Notes under the pieces: model-generated
What the model was told of the DNA's origin: nothing
What the model saw: the letters and a program-made list of their open reading frames with translations, nothing else
Database searches by the model: none
From: CALEAR01 sp035301485
GTDB taxonomy: Bacteria > Pseudomonadota > Gammaproteobacteria > Pseudomonadales > Alcanivoracaceae
NCBI GenBank assembly: GCA_035301485.1
Contig: DATGUF010000008.1
Location: 1 to 41,385, forward strand
Reading direction: 5' to 3'
Length of the DNA: 41,385 bases
Shown here: piece after piece, positions 8,163 through 16,107 of the stretch
How the letters are laid out: each line of letters begins with the position of its first letter
How positions within the stretch are numbered: the stretch's first letter is position 1
Made by a program: the position numbers and the translations under genes

Positions 8163-9187
8163 TGAACAACGACAGAATAATTTCCCCCGGCCTTGAGGGC
8201 GTGCACGAGGACAGCATCGAGCGCGCCATTCGCCCAGCCAGTTTGGCGGATTATCGTGGCCAGCCCAAGGTGAGTGAACAATTGGGCATTTTTATTGATG
8301 CAGCGCGCCGCCGTGGCGAGGCGTTAGACCACACGCTTATTTTTGGCCCGCCTGGCTTAGGTAAAACCACGCTGGCGCACATTATCGCTAGCGAAATGGG
8401 CGCTGAATTAAAAAGCACTTCTGGCCCTGTGTTAGAAAAGGCAGGCGATTTAGCCGCCATTCTCACCAATTTAGAAGAAGGCGACGTGTTGTTTGTGGAT
8501 GAAATCCACCGCTTGTCGCCCGTGGTGGAAGAGGTGCTGTACCCCGCCATGGAAGATTTTCAGCTAGACATCATGATCGGCGAGGGGCCTGCTGCGCGTT
8601 CTATCAAAATAGAATTGCCGCCCTTCACGTTGGTGGGGGCCACCACAAGAGCCGGTTTGCTCACAGCGCCGCTGCGTGACCGTTTCGGCATTGTGCAGCG
8701 GTTAGATTTCTACTCTATTCCCGATTTGGCCCATATTGTGCAGCGTGCTTGCGGCATTTTGCACATGAGTGCTGAGGATGAAGGCTGCAGTGAAATTGCG
8801 CGCCGGGCACGTGGTACGCCGCGTATTGCCAACCGTTTGTTGCGCCGCGTGCGTGATTACGCGGAAGTAAAAGGCACTGGGGTGATTTCCACCGACATTG
8901 CCCGTGCGGCCTTGGATATGTTGGAAGTGGATGCCCTCGGGCTTGATAGTACGGACCACCGTTTGCTGAAAACCATGATGCAAATGTTTGATGGCGGGCC
9001 TGTGGGGCTAGAAAGTTTAGCGGCTGCCTTAAACGAAGATGCGGGCACTTTGGAAGATGTGGTGGAGCCGTATTTAATTCAGCAGGGCTTTATTCACCGT
9101 ACCCCACGCGGGCGGCAAGTGACGCAACACGCTTGGCGCCATTTCGGTTTACAACCTATTACGTCCTCTAAGCAAGATAAGGGTTGA
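8162..9187 (+). CDS. ruvB: Holliday junction ATP-dependent helicase RuvB
   Basis: 341 residues, typical length. The AAA+ core has Walker A GPPGLGKTT at residues 62-70, Walker B LFVDEIHRL, sensor 1 GATTRAG and the arginine-finger region PLRDRFG. The C-terminal winged helix ends with the conserved YLIQQGFIHRTPRGR. RuvB hexamers pump DNA through the RuvA-bound junction. The upstream RuvA stop overlaps the start codon. The following ybgC starts 5 bp after its stop, linking the recombination genes to the Tol-Pal operon. Confidence 0.98.
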   Translation: MNNDRIISPGLEGVHEDSIERAIRPASLADYRGQPKVSEQLGIFIDAARRRGEALDHTLIFGPPGLGKTTLAHIIASEMGAELKSTSGPVLEKAGDLAAILTNLEEGDVLFVDEIHRLSPVVEEVLYPAMEDFQLDIMIGEGPAARSIKIELPPFTLVGATTRAGLLTAPLRDRFGIVQRLDFYSIPDLAHIVQRACGILHMSAEDEGCSEIARRARGTPRIANRLLRRVRDYAEVKGTGVISTDIARAALDMLEVDALGLDSTDHRLLKTMMQMFDGGPVGLESLAAALNEDAGTLEDVVEPYLIQQGFIHRTPRGRQVTQHAWRHFGLQPITSSKQDKG

Positions 9188-9191
9188 ATAT

Positions 9192-9596
9192 ATGCCGCAA
9201 ATAATAGAATTTAGCCATCGTGTGCGGGTGTACATAGAAGACACCGACGCAGGTGGTATTATGTACTACGTGAACTATTTGAAGTTTATGGAGCGCGCGC
9301 GTAGCGAGTGGCTACGCAGCATGGGGTTTGACCATGGCCGCATGGCAGAGTTAAACGCCCAGTTTGTGGTGCGTGCTTGCACCATCAACTATCGCCAGCC
9401 CGCTTTAATGGACGATGAGCTCATTGTTACGGCGGCGGCCACGGTGAACCGTGCCAGCATCGATTTCGTGCAACGTATTTTGAAAGATGGCCAGCTGTTA
9501 TGTGAGGCCAATATTAGTGTGGCCTGTGTGCGGGCCGATAATTTAAAACCACAAGGGTTACCCCGTTCGGTACGAGCGGCGTTAATGAAGGAGTAG
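9192..9596 (+). CDS. ybgC: Tol-Pal-associated acyl-CoA thioesterase YbgC
   Basis: 134 residues of the 4-hydroxybenzoyl-CoA thioesterase hot-dog fold. The signature EDTDAGGIMYYVNYLKFMER at residues 16-35 carries the conserved Asp residues and the family's N-Y-L-K-F-x-E-R-A-R pattern. YbgC hydrolyses acyl-CoA thioesters in the cytosol and is almost always the first gene of the tol-pal cluster. It is linked here between ruvB (5 bp gap) and tolQ (6 bp gap). Confidence 0.95.
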   Translation: MPQIIEFSHRVRVYIEDTDAGGIMYYVNYLKFMERARSEWLRSMGFDHGRMAELNAQFVVRACTINYRQPALMDDELIVTAAATVNRASIDFVQRILKDGQLLCEANISVACVRADNLKPQGLPRSVRAALMKE

Positions 9597-9601
9597 CGGT
9601 A

Positions 9602-10288
9602 ATGCAAGACTCTATGTCTATTTGGAGCTTGGTGAGCGGTGCGGGCTTAGTAGTACAGGCGGTGATGTTGCTGCTAGTGCTGATGTCGGTGCTGTCGTGG
9701 GCGGTGATTTTTGTGCGTGCCCGTGTGATTCGACAAGCACGTAAAGTAGGCCGTGCGTTTGAAAGTGAGTTTTGGTCGGGTGATGACCTCGCTACGCTGT
9801 ACCGCCGCGTGAAAGAGGACGATAAAACGGCGAATTGTGGCCAGCGCGCTATTTTCACCGCAGGGTTTGAAGAGTTTATTCGTTTATCGAAAAACTCCCG
9901 CGACCCTGAGGCGGTAATGGAAGGCTCGCAACGTGCTATGCGGGTGGCATTGCAGCGTGAGCAAAACCGCTTATACGATACGTTGCCCTTTTTAGCCACC
10001 GTGGGTTCCACCAGCCCATATATTGGTTTGTTTGGTACGGTGTGGGGTATCATGAATTCCTTCCGCGCCTTGGCCAACGTAAGCCAGGCTAGCTTAAACG
10101 TGGTGGCGCCGGGTATTGCCGAGGCGTTGGTGGCCACAGCCATGGGCTTGTTCGCCGCCATTCCTGCGGTGGTGGCCTATAACCGCTACTCCGCGTTCGC
10201 TGAAGATATTGTGGGCGATTGTGAAATTTTCGCGGAAGAATTTTCTGCCATGTTGCACCGCCAAGCGCACCGCCGCCAAGAGGATTAG
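9602..10288 (+). CDS. tolQ: Tol-Pal system inner-membrane protein TolQ
   Basis: 228 residues with the MotA/ExbB/TolQ layout: an N-terminal membrane helix (residues 8-35), a long cytoplasmic loop, then two membrane helices near 135-155 (PYIGLFGTVWGIMNSF) and 165-190 (PGIAEALVATAMGLFAAIPA). TolQ and TolR form the proton-driven motor that energises TolA during envelope constriction in cell division. Gene order tolQ-tolR-tolA-tolB-pal is complete here. Confidence 0.97.
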   Translation: MQDSMSIWSLVSGAGLVVQAVMLLLVLMSVLSWAVIFVRARVIRQARKVGRAFESEFWSGDDLATLYRRVKEDDKTANCGQRAIFTAGFEEFIRLSKNSRDPEAVMEGSQRAMRVALQREQNRLYDTLPFLATVGSTSPYIGLFGTVWGIMNSFRALANVSQASLNVVAPGIAEALVATAMGLFAAIPAVVAYNRYSAFAEDIVGDCEIFAEEFSAMLHRQAHRRQED

Positions 10289-10300
10289 GAGTTTCAAACC

Positions 10301-10726
10301 ATGGTGAAAATACGCCGACGCAAAAAATTAATGGCCGACATTAACGTGGTGCCTTACATCGACGTGATGTTGGTGTTGTTGGTGGTATTTATGATCACCG
10401 CGCCCATGATGACGCAAGGTATTCATGTGGATTTGCCACAAGCTAATAGTGAGCCCATCGACGATCAAGAGCCGGTGGTGATTACCGTGAAGCGTGATGG
10501 GGCTTATTATTTGAACGTGGGAGAAGGGCAAGAAGAAGCCACCACCACGGAAGCGTTGCAAGAAAACGTGCAGCGCATTATGAAACATGCGCCTGACACT
10601 CTGTTTTTGGTGGAGGGCGACGGGCAGGTACCTTATGGGCGTGTGGTAACGCTGATGGGTGAATTGCAAACAATCGGTGTGACGAAGCTGGGCCTGGTGA
10701 CAGAACCGGTGGAGAAGGGGCGCTAA
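10301..10726 (+). CDS. tolR: Tol-Pal system inner-membrane protein TolR
   Basis: 141 residues of the ExbD/TolR family. The N-terminal cytoplasmic stretch MVKIRRRKKLMADINVVPYI leads to one membrane helix with the proton-conducting Asp21 (IDVMLVLLVVFMI). The periplasmic domain follows from about residue 40. It works with TolQ as the proton channel of the Tol motor. It starts 12 bp after tolQ and stops directly at the tolA start with no gap. Confidence 0.96.
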   Translation: MVKIRRRKKLMADINVVPYIDVMLVLLVVFMITAPMMTQGIHVDLPQANSEPIDDQEPVVITVKRDGAYYLNVGEGQEEATTTEALQENVQRIMKHAPDTLFLVEGDGQVPYGRVVTLMGELQTIGVTKLGLVTEPVEKGR

Positions 10727-11614
10727 ATGCAAACGCCAATGGCGCGAGCAGTATTACTGTCGCTGTTTTTGCACATTGCTTTGGTGTTGGTGTTCGTGCT
10801 GTTTGGCGCGTTAGGCACCACTTTGCCTGAAAAGCCGCCGATTCAGTATGTGCAAATTATGAGCATGCCCGCACCCCAAGCGGCGACGAAAGCACCTACG
10901 CCGAAGCCCGAACCGACACCGGCACCGCAACCCGCGCCAGAGCCGAAGCCTGAGCCTGAGCCGGCCCCTAAGCCAGAACCCAAGCCTGCGCCTAAACCAG
11001 AGCCTAAACCAGCTCCTAAGCCAGAACCGAAGAAACCGGCGCCCGCGCCGAAGCCTAAACCCGAGCCCAAGCCTGAGCCTAAACCAGCGCCGAAAAAACC
11101 GGAGCCCAAGCCAGAACCCAAGCCAGAACCCAAGCCGAAACCTAAGCCTAAGCCGGAACCAAAACCCGCGCCTGTGTTCGAAGAGCTCGACACTATAGAT
11201 GCTTTGGCAGCAGAAGAGGCTGCTTTGGCCAAGGCAAGAAACGAGCAACTAAAGCGGGAGGCGGCAGCACAGCGTGCCCGTGAAGCTTCGCAAGCTGCGC
11301 AGGCGGCAGACAACTTAGCTGCAGATGCTGAAACGGCTGAATATGTAGATGCCATACGTATGGTGATTGCTCAGCGTTGGGTGCGCCCACCCAGTGCGCG
11401 CAATGGCATGCTCACCGTGTTAAAAATAACCCTTGCCCCCGGCGGTGATGTGCTCAACGCTGTGGTGGTGGAAAGCAGCGGCGATGCAGCGCTCGATCGC
11501 TCGGCGCTGAATGCCGTGAATAATGCAAGGCGATTACCCGTGCCAGAAGGCGCTTTATTCCAGCGTTTTCGTGAATTGACGTTTAACTTTAGACCAGAGG
11601 ATCTAAGGCTATGA
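10727..11614 (+). CDS. tolA: Tol-Pal system protein TolA with a long Pro/Lys/Glu repeat
   Basis: 295 residues. One N-terminal membrane helix (about 8-28) anchors it in the inner membrane. Residues 45-150 are an extended repeat of P-A/E-P-K-P-E units, replacing the Ala/Lys-rich coiled domain of E. coli TolA with a TonB-like polyproline rod. A helical stretch (160-205) and a C-terminal TolA/TonB-type domain (206-295, RWVRPPSARNGMLTV onward) follow. TolA spans the periplasm and contacts TolB/Pal. It abuts tolR and its stop overlaps the tolB start by 4 bp. Confidence 0.94.
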   Translation: MQTPMARAVLLSLFLHIALVLVFVLFGALGTTLPEKPPIQYVQIMSMPAPQAATKAPTPKPEPTPAPQPAPEPKPEPEPAPKPEPKPAPKPEPKPAPKPEPKKPAPAPKPKPEPKPEPKPAPKKPEPKPEPKPEPKPKPKPKPEPKPAPVFEELDTIDALAAEEAALAKARNEQLKREAAAQRAREASQAAQAADNLAADAETAEYVDAIRMVIAQRWVRPPSARNGMLTVLKITLAPGGDVLNAVVVESSGDAALDRSALNAVNNARRLPVPEGALFQRFRELTFNFRPEDLRL

Positions 11615-12903
11615 AGGCTGTTAGAAACATATGGTTTTTGCTGCTGCTGAGCTTTGCTACGGTGGCCAATGCCAATTTAGTGATTGAAATTACCCAAGGC
11701 CGCGACGATGCCTTGCCCATTGCGGTGGTGCCCTTCACCGTGGAAAACGGTGCGCAAATGCCTGAAGACGTGGCGCAAATTATTAGCGATGATTTAAAGC
11801 GCAGTGGTTTGTTTAAGCCTGTGCCTCGCGGCGATTTGCTCAGCTGGCCCACGGGCCACAAGGATGCCATTTGGCGCGATTTCCGTGTGATGAAAACCGA
11901 ATACGTAGTCACAGGCCGTGTGGAACCGCTGGAAAACAGCCGCTACAGAATTCATTTTGAGCTGTTGGATGTGAACGCAGAGAGCTCCTTGTTGGCATGG
12001 AATTTTGTTTCTTCCAATGTGGAGTTACGCCCCACCGCGCATTCTATTGCCGATGAGGTGTTTCAGCAGCTCACGGGCATTCGCGGTGCTTTTAACACCC
12101 GCATTCTTTATGTCACGGTGGACCGTTCCGACAAACGTTACCCTTACCGCTTGCAGTATGCCGATGCAGATGGCCATCGTGTGAGAACCCTAGTGCGCAG
12201 CTATGAGCCTATTATGAGCCCTTCTTGGTCGCCAGATGCCACGCAGGTGGCTTATGTGTCTTTTGAAGGCAATGGCTTGCCCAAGGTGTACGTGCACAAC
12301 ATCAAAACCGGCGACCGCCGCGTGGTGTCTGAGTATGCCGGCATTAACGGTGCGCCGGCTTGGTCGCCCGATGGCAAGCAGCTGGCGCTTACCTTATCGA
12401 AAGACGGCGCGCCGAACATTTACACACTGAATTTGGTGACAGGCCAATTGCAACAACGCACCAGCAGCCGCTTCATTGAAACCGAACCGCGTTGGATGGC
12501 GGATGGGCAGTCGCTTATTTACACCTCTAGCCGCAGTGGCGGCCCACAAATTTATCAGTTGGATTTACGCTCGGGCGATAGTAAGCGCTTGTCGTTCAAC
12601 GGCCCTTACAATGCACGCCCAGATATCACCCCTGATGGTAGGCACTTGATTTATGTGCACCGCAAGAGCGGTCGCTTCAATATTGGTGTGCAAGATTTAG
12701 TGCGCGACACCTTTAATGTGCTCACTACTTCAGGAATGGATGAATCTCCTAGTGTTGCTCCCAACGGAACTATGGTAATTTATGGGACGCAACAACGGGG
12801 GACAGGGGTGCTCGAAGCAATCTCTATTGATGGCCGTGTGAAGGTGAAATTGCCATCAGCCAAGGGGGAAGTACGTGAGCCCGCATGGTCGCCATTTTTG
12901 TAG
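11611..12903 (+). CDS. tolB: Tol-Pal system periplasmic beta-propeller TolB
   Basis: 430 residues, typical length. A signal peptide ends around residue 21 (LLLSFATVANA). The N-terminal alpha/beta domain (22-165) is followed by a six-bladed propeller with repeated P-x-W-S-P-D-G/A-type blade ends (SPSWSPDA, APAWSPDG, ARPDITPDG, EPAWSPF). TolB binds Pal and TolA in the periplasm and links the motor to the outer membrane. The gene overlaps tolA by 4 bp and is separated by 76 bp from pal. Confidence 0.97.
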   Translation: MKAVRNIWFLLLLSFATVANANLVIEITQGRDDALPIAVVPFTVENGAQMPEDVAQIISDDLKRSGLFKPVPRGDLLSWPTGHKDAIWRDFRVMKTEYVVTGRVEPLENSRYRIHFELLDVNAESSLLAWNFVSSNVELRPTAHSIADEVFQQLTGIRGAFNTRILYVTVDRSDKRYPYRLQYADADGHRVRTLVRSYEPIMSPSWSPDATQVAYVSFEGNGLPKVYVHNIKTGDRRVVSEYAGINGAPAWSPDGKQLALTLSKDGAPNIYTLNLVTGQLQQRTSSRFIETEPRWMADGQSLIYTSSRSGGPQIYQLDLRSGDSKRLSFNGPYNARPDITPDGRHLIYVHRKSGRFNIGVQDLVRDTFNVLTTSGMDESPSVAPNGTMVIYGTQQRGTGVLEAISIDGRVKVKLPSAKGEVREPAWSPFL

Positions 12904-12922
12904 TGTTTTATTGTACTAAAAC

Positions 12923-12951
12923 ATTCTTATGATCTAACGAAAAATAAGAAT
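12923..12951. other. Inverted repeat in the tolB-pal gap
   Basis: ATTCTTAT at 12923-12930 is perfectly repeated in inverse as ATAAGAAT at 12944-12951 with a 13-base spacer. It sits just before the pal ribosome site (AAGGAG). It could be an RNA stem controlling pal translation or a protein site; low GC makes the stem weak. Confidence 0.4.
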
Positions 12952-12979
12952 TTATCAGCGTAAAATAAGGAGCAATACT

Positions 12980-13543
12980 ATGCGTTCATCTACTGTGAAG
13001 CATTTAGTGGTAGCCGTTACGGCTTCCGCATTTTTAGCCGCTTGTTCAAGCAAGCCGGTTGAAGAAGATACGGGCTATGTGGCACCCCCTGTAGACACCC
13101 CTAAAACGGTGGTGGATCCTGTGGATACCTCTGATTCCCAGCAATACATTCCTCTAACCGCGAAGGATTTCCATAACCACCCATCGCACTACGATGGTAC
13201 GACTAATTCGCGCATTATTTACTTTGCCTTCGACCGCTCTGAAGTGCCTGCTGCAGCGTTTGATACGCTACGCGCCCACGCAAACCACTTGCGTAGCCGT
13301 GGCAACTCTGTGGTGCGCTTAGAAGGCCACACGGATGAGCGTGGCACACGTGAGTACAACATTGCTCTCGCTGAGCGCCGCTCTAAAGCTGTGGAGCAAT
13401 TCTTGCGCGTGCAAGGTGTGTCTGCTTCCCAGCTAGTTACCGTGAGCTACGGTGAAGAGAAGCCGCAAGCGCTAGGTTCGGATGAAATGTCTTGGGCTAA
13501 AAACCGTCGTGTAGAGTTAAACTACACGTCTGGCCGTCCATAA
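12980..13543 (+). CDS. pal: Peptidoglycan-associated outer-membrane lipoprotein Pal
   Basis: 187 residues. A lipoprotein signal ends in the lipobox L-A-A-C with acylated Cys22. A flexible Pro/Val/Asp linker leads to the OmpA-C domain, with IIYFAFDRSEVP, the peptidoglycan-binding signature LEGHTDERGTREYNIALAER (near 114-133) and the end KNRRVEL. Pal tethers the outer membrane to peptidoglycan and is the outer partner of TolA/TolB. The start is fixed by AAGGAG seven bases upstream. Confidence 0.98.
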   Translation: MRSSTVKHLVVAVTASAFLAACSSKPVEEDTGYVAPPVDTPKTVVDPVDTSDSQQYIPLTAKDFHNHPSHYDGTTNSRIIYFAFDRSEVPAAAFDTLRAHANHLRSRGNSVVRLEGHTDERGTREYNIALAERRSKAVEQFLRVQGVSASQLVTVSYGEEKPQALGSDEMSWAKNRRVELNYTSGRP

Positions 13544-13559
13544 CATAAGGAGAGCCAAC

Positions 13560-14306
13560 GTGAAGCGTGTAGTAACAGGCTTAATGCTTGGCTGTCTGGT
13601 GGGGGTTGCGGCAGCGCAGCCCTCAACCCGATCTCTGTCAGTGGAAGACAGAGTATATCCGCGCCCCGGTGTGAGTGGTTCACAGGGCGAACCAGCCAGC
13701 AACAGCAATGATTATGGTTTGATGCTGCTTTTGCAGAAAATCGATGAGTTAGAAGATGAGGTGCAAATGCTGCATGGGCAGCTTGAAGAGCTTCATCATG
13801 AAGTGGAAGCGAACCGCAAGGCGGAACGCACCCGTTACGTGGATGTGGATGCGCGTTTGAAAGCGTTGGCAGAGCGCAACGAAGCGGAAGCCACCGCAGA
13901 AGCGTTAGAGGCTGAAACGGATGTTCGTGAGCAAGATCGCGAGGCTTATATTGCCGCGCGTGAAGAGTTGTTAGCGAAAGATTACGATGGCGCCGTGGCC
14001 GGCTTCACGCAATACATTGAAGATTATCCAGAAGGGCAGTTTCGTCCTTTTGCGCATTTTTGGTTAGGGGAAATTTACCGCATTAAGGCAAAGCCTGATG
14101 AGGCCTCTTCCATCAAAGAATTCAGCTATGTGGTGGATAACTACCCAGAGCACAGCCAAGTGCCTGCTGCGTTATACAAAATAGCCAGTTTACAGGCCAA
14201 AAAAGGCGACAACGCTAAGGCGAAAGCCACGTTGCAGCGCATTGTGCAAGAGCATCCTAACACCAATGAGGCGCGTTTAGCCGAACGTATGTTAGGGCAG
14301 CTTTAA
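13560..14306 (+). CDS. cpoB: Cell division coordinator CpoB (YbgF)
   Basis: 248 residues starting at a GTG preceded by AAGGAGAG. A signal peptide ends near residue 20 (GVAAAQP). A coiled coil spans residues 55-125 (LLLQKIDELEDEVQMLHGQL and the Arg/Glu/Ala-rich part after it), and TPR-like repeats follow in 130-248, with the paired LLAKDYDGAVAGFTQYIEDYP and NAKAKATLQRIVQEHPN units. CpoB is periplasmic and coordinates peptidoglycan synthesis with outer-membrane constriction. It is the last gene of the tol-pal operon and is followed by a terminator. Confidence 0.95.
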   Translation: MKRVVTGLMLGCLVGVAAAQPSTRSLSVEDRVYPRPGVSGSQGEPASNSNDYGLMLLLQKIDELEDEVQMLHGQLEELHHEVEANRKAERTRYVDVDARLKALAERNEAEATAEALEAETDVREQDREAYIAAREELLAKDYDGAVAGFTQYIEDYPEGQFRPFAHFWLGEIYRIKAKPDEASSIKEFSYVVDNYPEHSQVPAALYKIASLQAKKGDNAKAKATLQRIVQEHPNTNEARLAERMLGQL

Positions 14307-14327
14307 CCGTTGTTGTGTTTTTTTTGC

Positions 14328-14353
14328 AGGGAGCCTACAGGGCTCCCTTTTTT
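14328..14353 (+). terminator. Intrinsic terminator after cpoB
   Basis: AGGGAGCC at 14328-14335 pairs with GGCTCCCT at 14341-14348 over a 5-base loop, followed by a six-T run. It closes the ruv/tol-pal operon. Confidence 0.92.
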
Positions 14354-14443
14354 ATTGCGTAAGCACAGATTAGCCTTCAAGTTTTAGCCTAGGGGCCGGC
14401 TGTGTTAGAATTGCGCTCCCTTTCATTTAGCTAGGCGTTCGCT

Positions 14444-15085
14444 GTGTCATTGCGCATTACTGAAATTTTTTATTCCCTGCAGGGTGAGACGCGCACTATT
14501 GGTCTGCCCACTATTTTCATCCGCTTAACCGGTTGCCCCTTGCGTTGTGTGTGGTGTGATACCGAGTACGCCTTCCAAGGCGGTGAACGCTGGACTATTG
14601 AAGCCATTTTGGCCGAGATTAAGCAGTACGATACGCCTTATGTAACAGTAACGGGCGGTGAGCCCTTGGCACAGCCTGAATGTTTGCCCTTGATGACGGC
14701 GTTATGCGATGCCGGCTACGTGGTGAACATAGAAACCAGTGGCGCCATGGATATTAGCGGCGTGGATGAGCGCGTGGATGTGGTGCTGGATTTAAAAGCC
14801 CCTGATTCTGGCGAAATGCACCGCAACTTGTGGAGCAACATTGCGTTGCTGAAGCAGAAAGACCAAGTGAAGTTTGTTCTCGCCAGCCGCAAAGATTACG
14901 ACTGGGCGCGTTGGAAGATAGAAGAGCACGATTTGGCTAAGCGCGTGGGCGAAGTGTTGTTTTCGCCCGTGTGGGGCCAGCTTGCGCCCACCGAATTAGC
15001 GGATTGGATTGTGCAAGATCAGCTGCCCGTTAGGTTCCAAGTGCAATTACACAAAATTCTGTGGCGTGATGAACCAGGCCGTTAA
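14444..15085 (+). CDS. queE: 7-carboxy-7-deazaguanine synthase QueE
   Basis: 213 residues from a GTG start (MSLRITEIFYSLQGE). The radical-SAM cluster cysteines are C31, C35 and C38 in the C-x3-C-x2-C motif, followed by WCDTEYAF, typical of QueE. VTVTGGEPL is the SAM-binding GGE segment. QueE converts 6-carboxy-tetrahydropterin to 7-carboxy-7-deazaguanine, the step before QueC in queuosine and 7-deazaguanine synthesis. No strong ribosome site is seen before the GTG. It is 20 bp upstream of queC. Confidence 0.95.
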   Translation: MSLRITEIFYSLQGETRTIGLPTIFIRLTGCPLRCVWCDTEYAFQGGERWTIEAILAEIKQYDTPYVTVTGGEPLAQPECLPLMTALCDAGYVVNIETSGAMDISGVDERVDVVLDLKAPDSGEMHRNLWSNIALLKQKDQVKFVLASRKDYDWARWKIEEHDLAKRVGEVLFSPVWGQLAPTELADWIVQDQLPVRFQVQLHKILWRDEPGR

Positions 15086-15105
15086 CCATTGTTGAAGAGG
15101 TAGTG

Positions 15106-15774
15106 ATGAAGAAAGCCATTGTGTTGTTATCGGGCGGTTTAGATTCAGCCACTTGCTTGGCCATGGCGCGCGATCAAGGCTATGAGTGCCATACCTTGGC
15201 CTTTGATTATGGCCAGCGCCATCGTGCCGAGTTAGCAGCAGCACAGCAGCTGTCGGCACAAATGGGCGCCGCTAGCCACCGTGTGGTGCAGCTGGGCATG
15301 GCTGAAATAGGGGGTTCATCTTTATTGGGCCACGACGAGGATTTGCCCGAAGCCGGTGGCGAAGGGGTGCCTAGCACTTATGTGCCCGCGCGCAACACGG
15401 TATTTTTGTCGTTAGCCCTGGGGCTAGCTGAAGTGGTGGACGCTGAAGCTATTTTTATTGGCATTCATGATGAAGATTCTTCTGGTTATCCCGATTGCCG
15501 CCCCGAATTCTTAGCTGCTTTTCAGCAACTGGCTAATGAAGCCACCGTGGCAGGTATGGAAGGCCGCACCATTGAGGTGTTGGCACCGCTACTGAGCATG
15601 AGCAAAGCAGGTATTATTCAAACGGGCGTTAAGCTCGGGGTGGATTACCGCTTAACCATCTCTTGCTACGATGCCGACGCCCAAGGGCGTGCCTGTGGAC
15701 GCTGTGATAGTTGTGTAATTCGTCGCCAAGGTTTCGCCGAAGCAGGCTTGGTTGACCAAACTTTGTACGCTTGA
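15106..15774 (+). CDS. queC: 7-cyano-7-deazaguanine synthase QueC
   Basis: 222 residues from the ATG at 15106 with AGAGG five bases upstream; an in-frame GTG one codon earlier is less likely. The PP-loop ATP motif SGGLDSAT lies at residues 8-15. The C-terminal zinc-binding cysteines are present in SCYDADAQGRACGRCDSC. QueC converts 7-carboxy-7-deazaguanine to preQ0 with ATP and ammonia. With queE it feeds tRNA queuosine; no DNA-modifying dpd genes are seen nearby, so a tRNA role is the simple reading. Confidence 0.97.
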   Translation: MKKAIVLLSGGLDSATCLAMARDQGYECHTLAFDYGQRHRAELAAAQQLSAQMGAASHRVVQLGMAEIGGSSLLGHDEDLPEAGGEGVPSTYVPARNTVFLSLALGLAEVVDAEAIFIGIHDEDSSGYPDCRPEFLAAFQQLANEATVAGMEGRTIEVLAPLLSMSKAGIIQTGVKLGVDYRLTISCYDADAQGRACGRCDSCVIRRQGFAEAGLVDQTLYA

Positions 15775-15795
15775 ACAGAAAAACATAAAAAAGGG

Positions 15796-15823
15796 TTGCC
15801 AAACCTCATATATCTTGTATTAT
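15796..15823 (+). promoter_or_regulatory. Promoter of tRNA-Lys
   Basis: TTGCCA (-35) at 15796-15801 and TATTAT (-10) at 15818-15823 are separated by 16 bp and followed by the GC-rich GTGCGCC discriminator, typical of stringently controlled stable-RNA promoters. Confidence 0.65.
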
Positions 15824-15839
15824 GTGCGCCATTCACTTA

Positions 15840-15914
15840 GGGCCGTTAGCTCAGTGGTAGAGCAGTTGGCTTTTAACCAATTGGTCGATGGTTCGAATCC
15901 ATCACGGCCCACCA
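15840..15914 (+). tRNA. tRNA-Lys (anticodon UUU)
   Basis: The acceptor arm GGGCCGT pairs with ACGGCCC and is followed by A and an encoded CCA. The D arm, the GTTGG/CCAAT anticodon arm with loop CTTTTAA, and the T arm with GGTTCGAATCC are all present. The 75-base gene reads lysine codons AAA/AAG. It sits immediately after queC, where P. aeruginosa carries the tRNA-Lys used by large islands. Confidence 0.98.
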
Positions 15915-15946
15915 GTCAAAAGTTCAGCGAGATTCGCTGAAGTCCT

Positions 15947-15973
15947 AAAAGCCCCGATATTCGGGGCTTTTTT
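15947..15973 (+). terminator. Intrinsic terminator after tRNA-Lys
   Basis: AAAAGCCCCGA at 15947-15957 pairs with TCGGGGCTTTT at 15961-15971 over a TAT loop and ends in Ts. A smaller hairpin (AGCGA/TCGCT near 15925-15939) precedes it. Confidence 0.93.
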
Positions 15974-16025
15974 GTTGAAATCACTTCCGTTTAGTTTCTT
16001 GAAGTTCCTCTAAAAACCACCCATA

Positions 16026-16077
16026 TTGGGGGCACATTTGGGGGCACAAACACTAATGAGAATAATTGATGCCCCCA
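16026..16077. repeat. GGGGGCAC direct/inverted repeats before the integrase
   Basis: TTGGGGGCACA occurs at 16026-16036 and again at 16038-16048, exactly 12 bp apart, and the inverse TGCCCCCA lies at 16070-16077. Placed between the tRNA terminator and the integrase start, these could be integrase arm-type sites or an operator for int. No attachment core was proved. Confidence 0.5.
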
Positions 16078-16107
16078 CTGCCTGTTAATTGAGTGGGAGG
16101 GATTGGT

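Noticed and set aside
10811..11355. Long open frames on the minus strand across tolA rich in Gly, Leu and Arg
   Set aside because: They are mirror frames of the Pro/Lys/Glu repeat in tolA and have repeat-type composition only.
15103..15774. Use of 7-deazaguanine genes for DNA modification (Dpd system)
   Set aside because: queE-queC lie in the core chromosome and no dpd genes are seen; a tRNA queuosine role is sufficient.
15796..15840. A riboswitch-like leader between queC and the tRNA
   Set aside because: The stretch is fully explained by a tRNA promoter; a preQ1 riboswitch would lie before queE/queC, not after.
15752..15940. Open frame running through tRNA-Lys
   Set aside because: It overlaps the end of queC and the whole tRNA; the tRNA explains the sequence.
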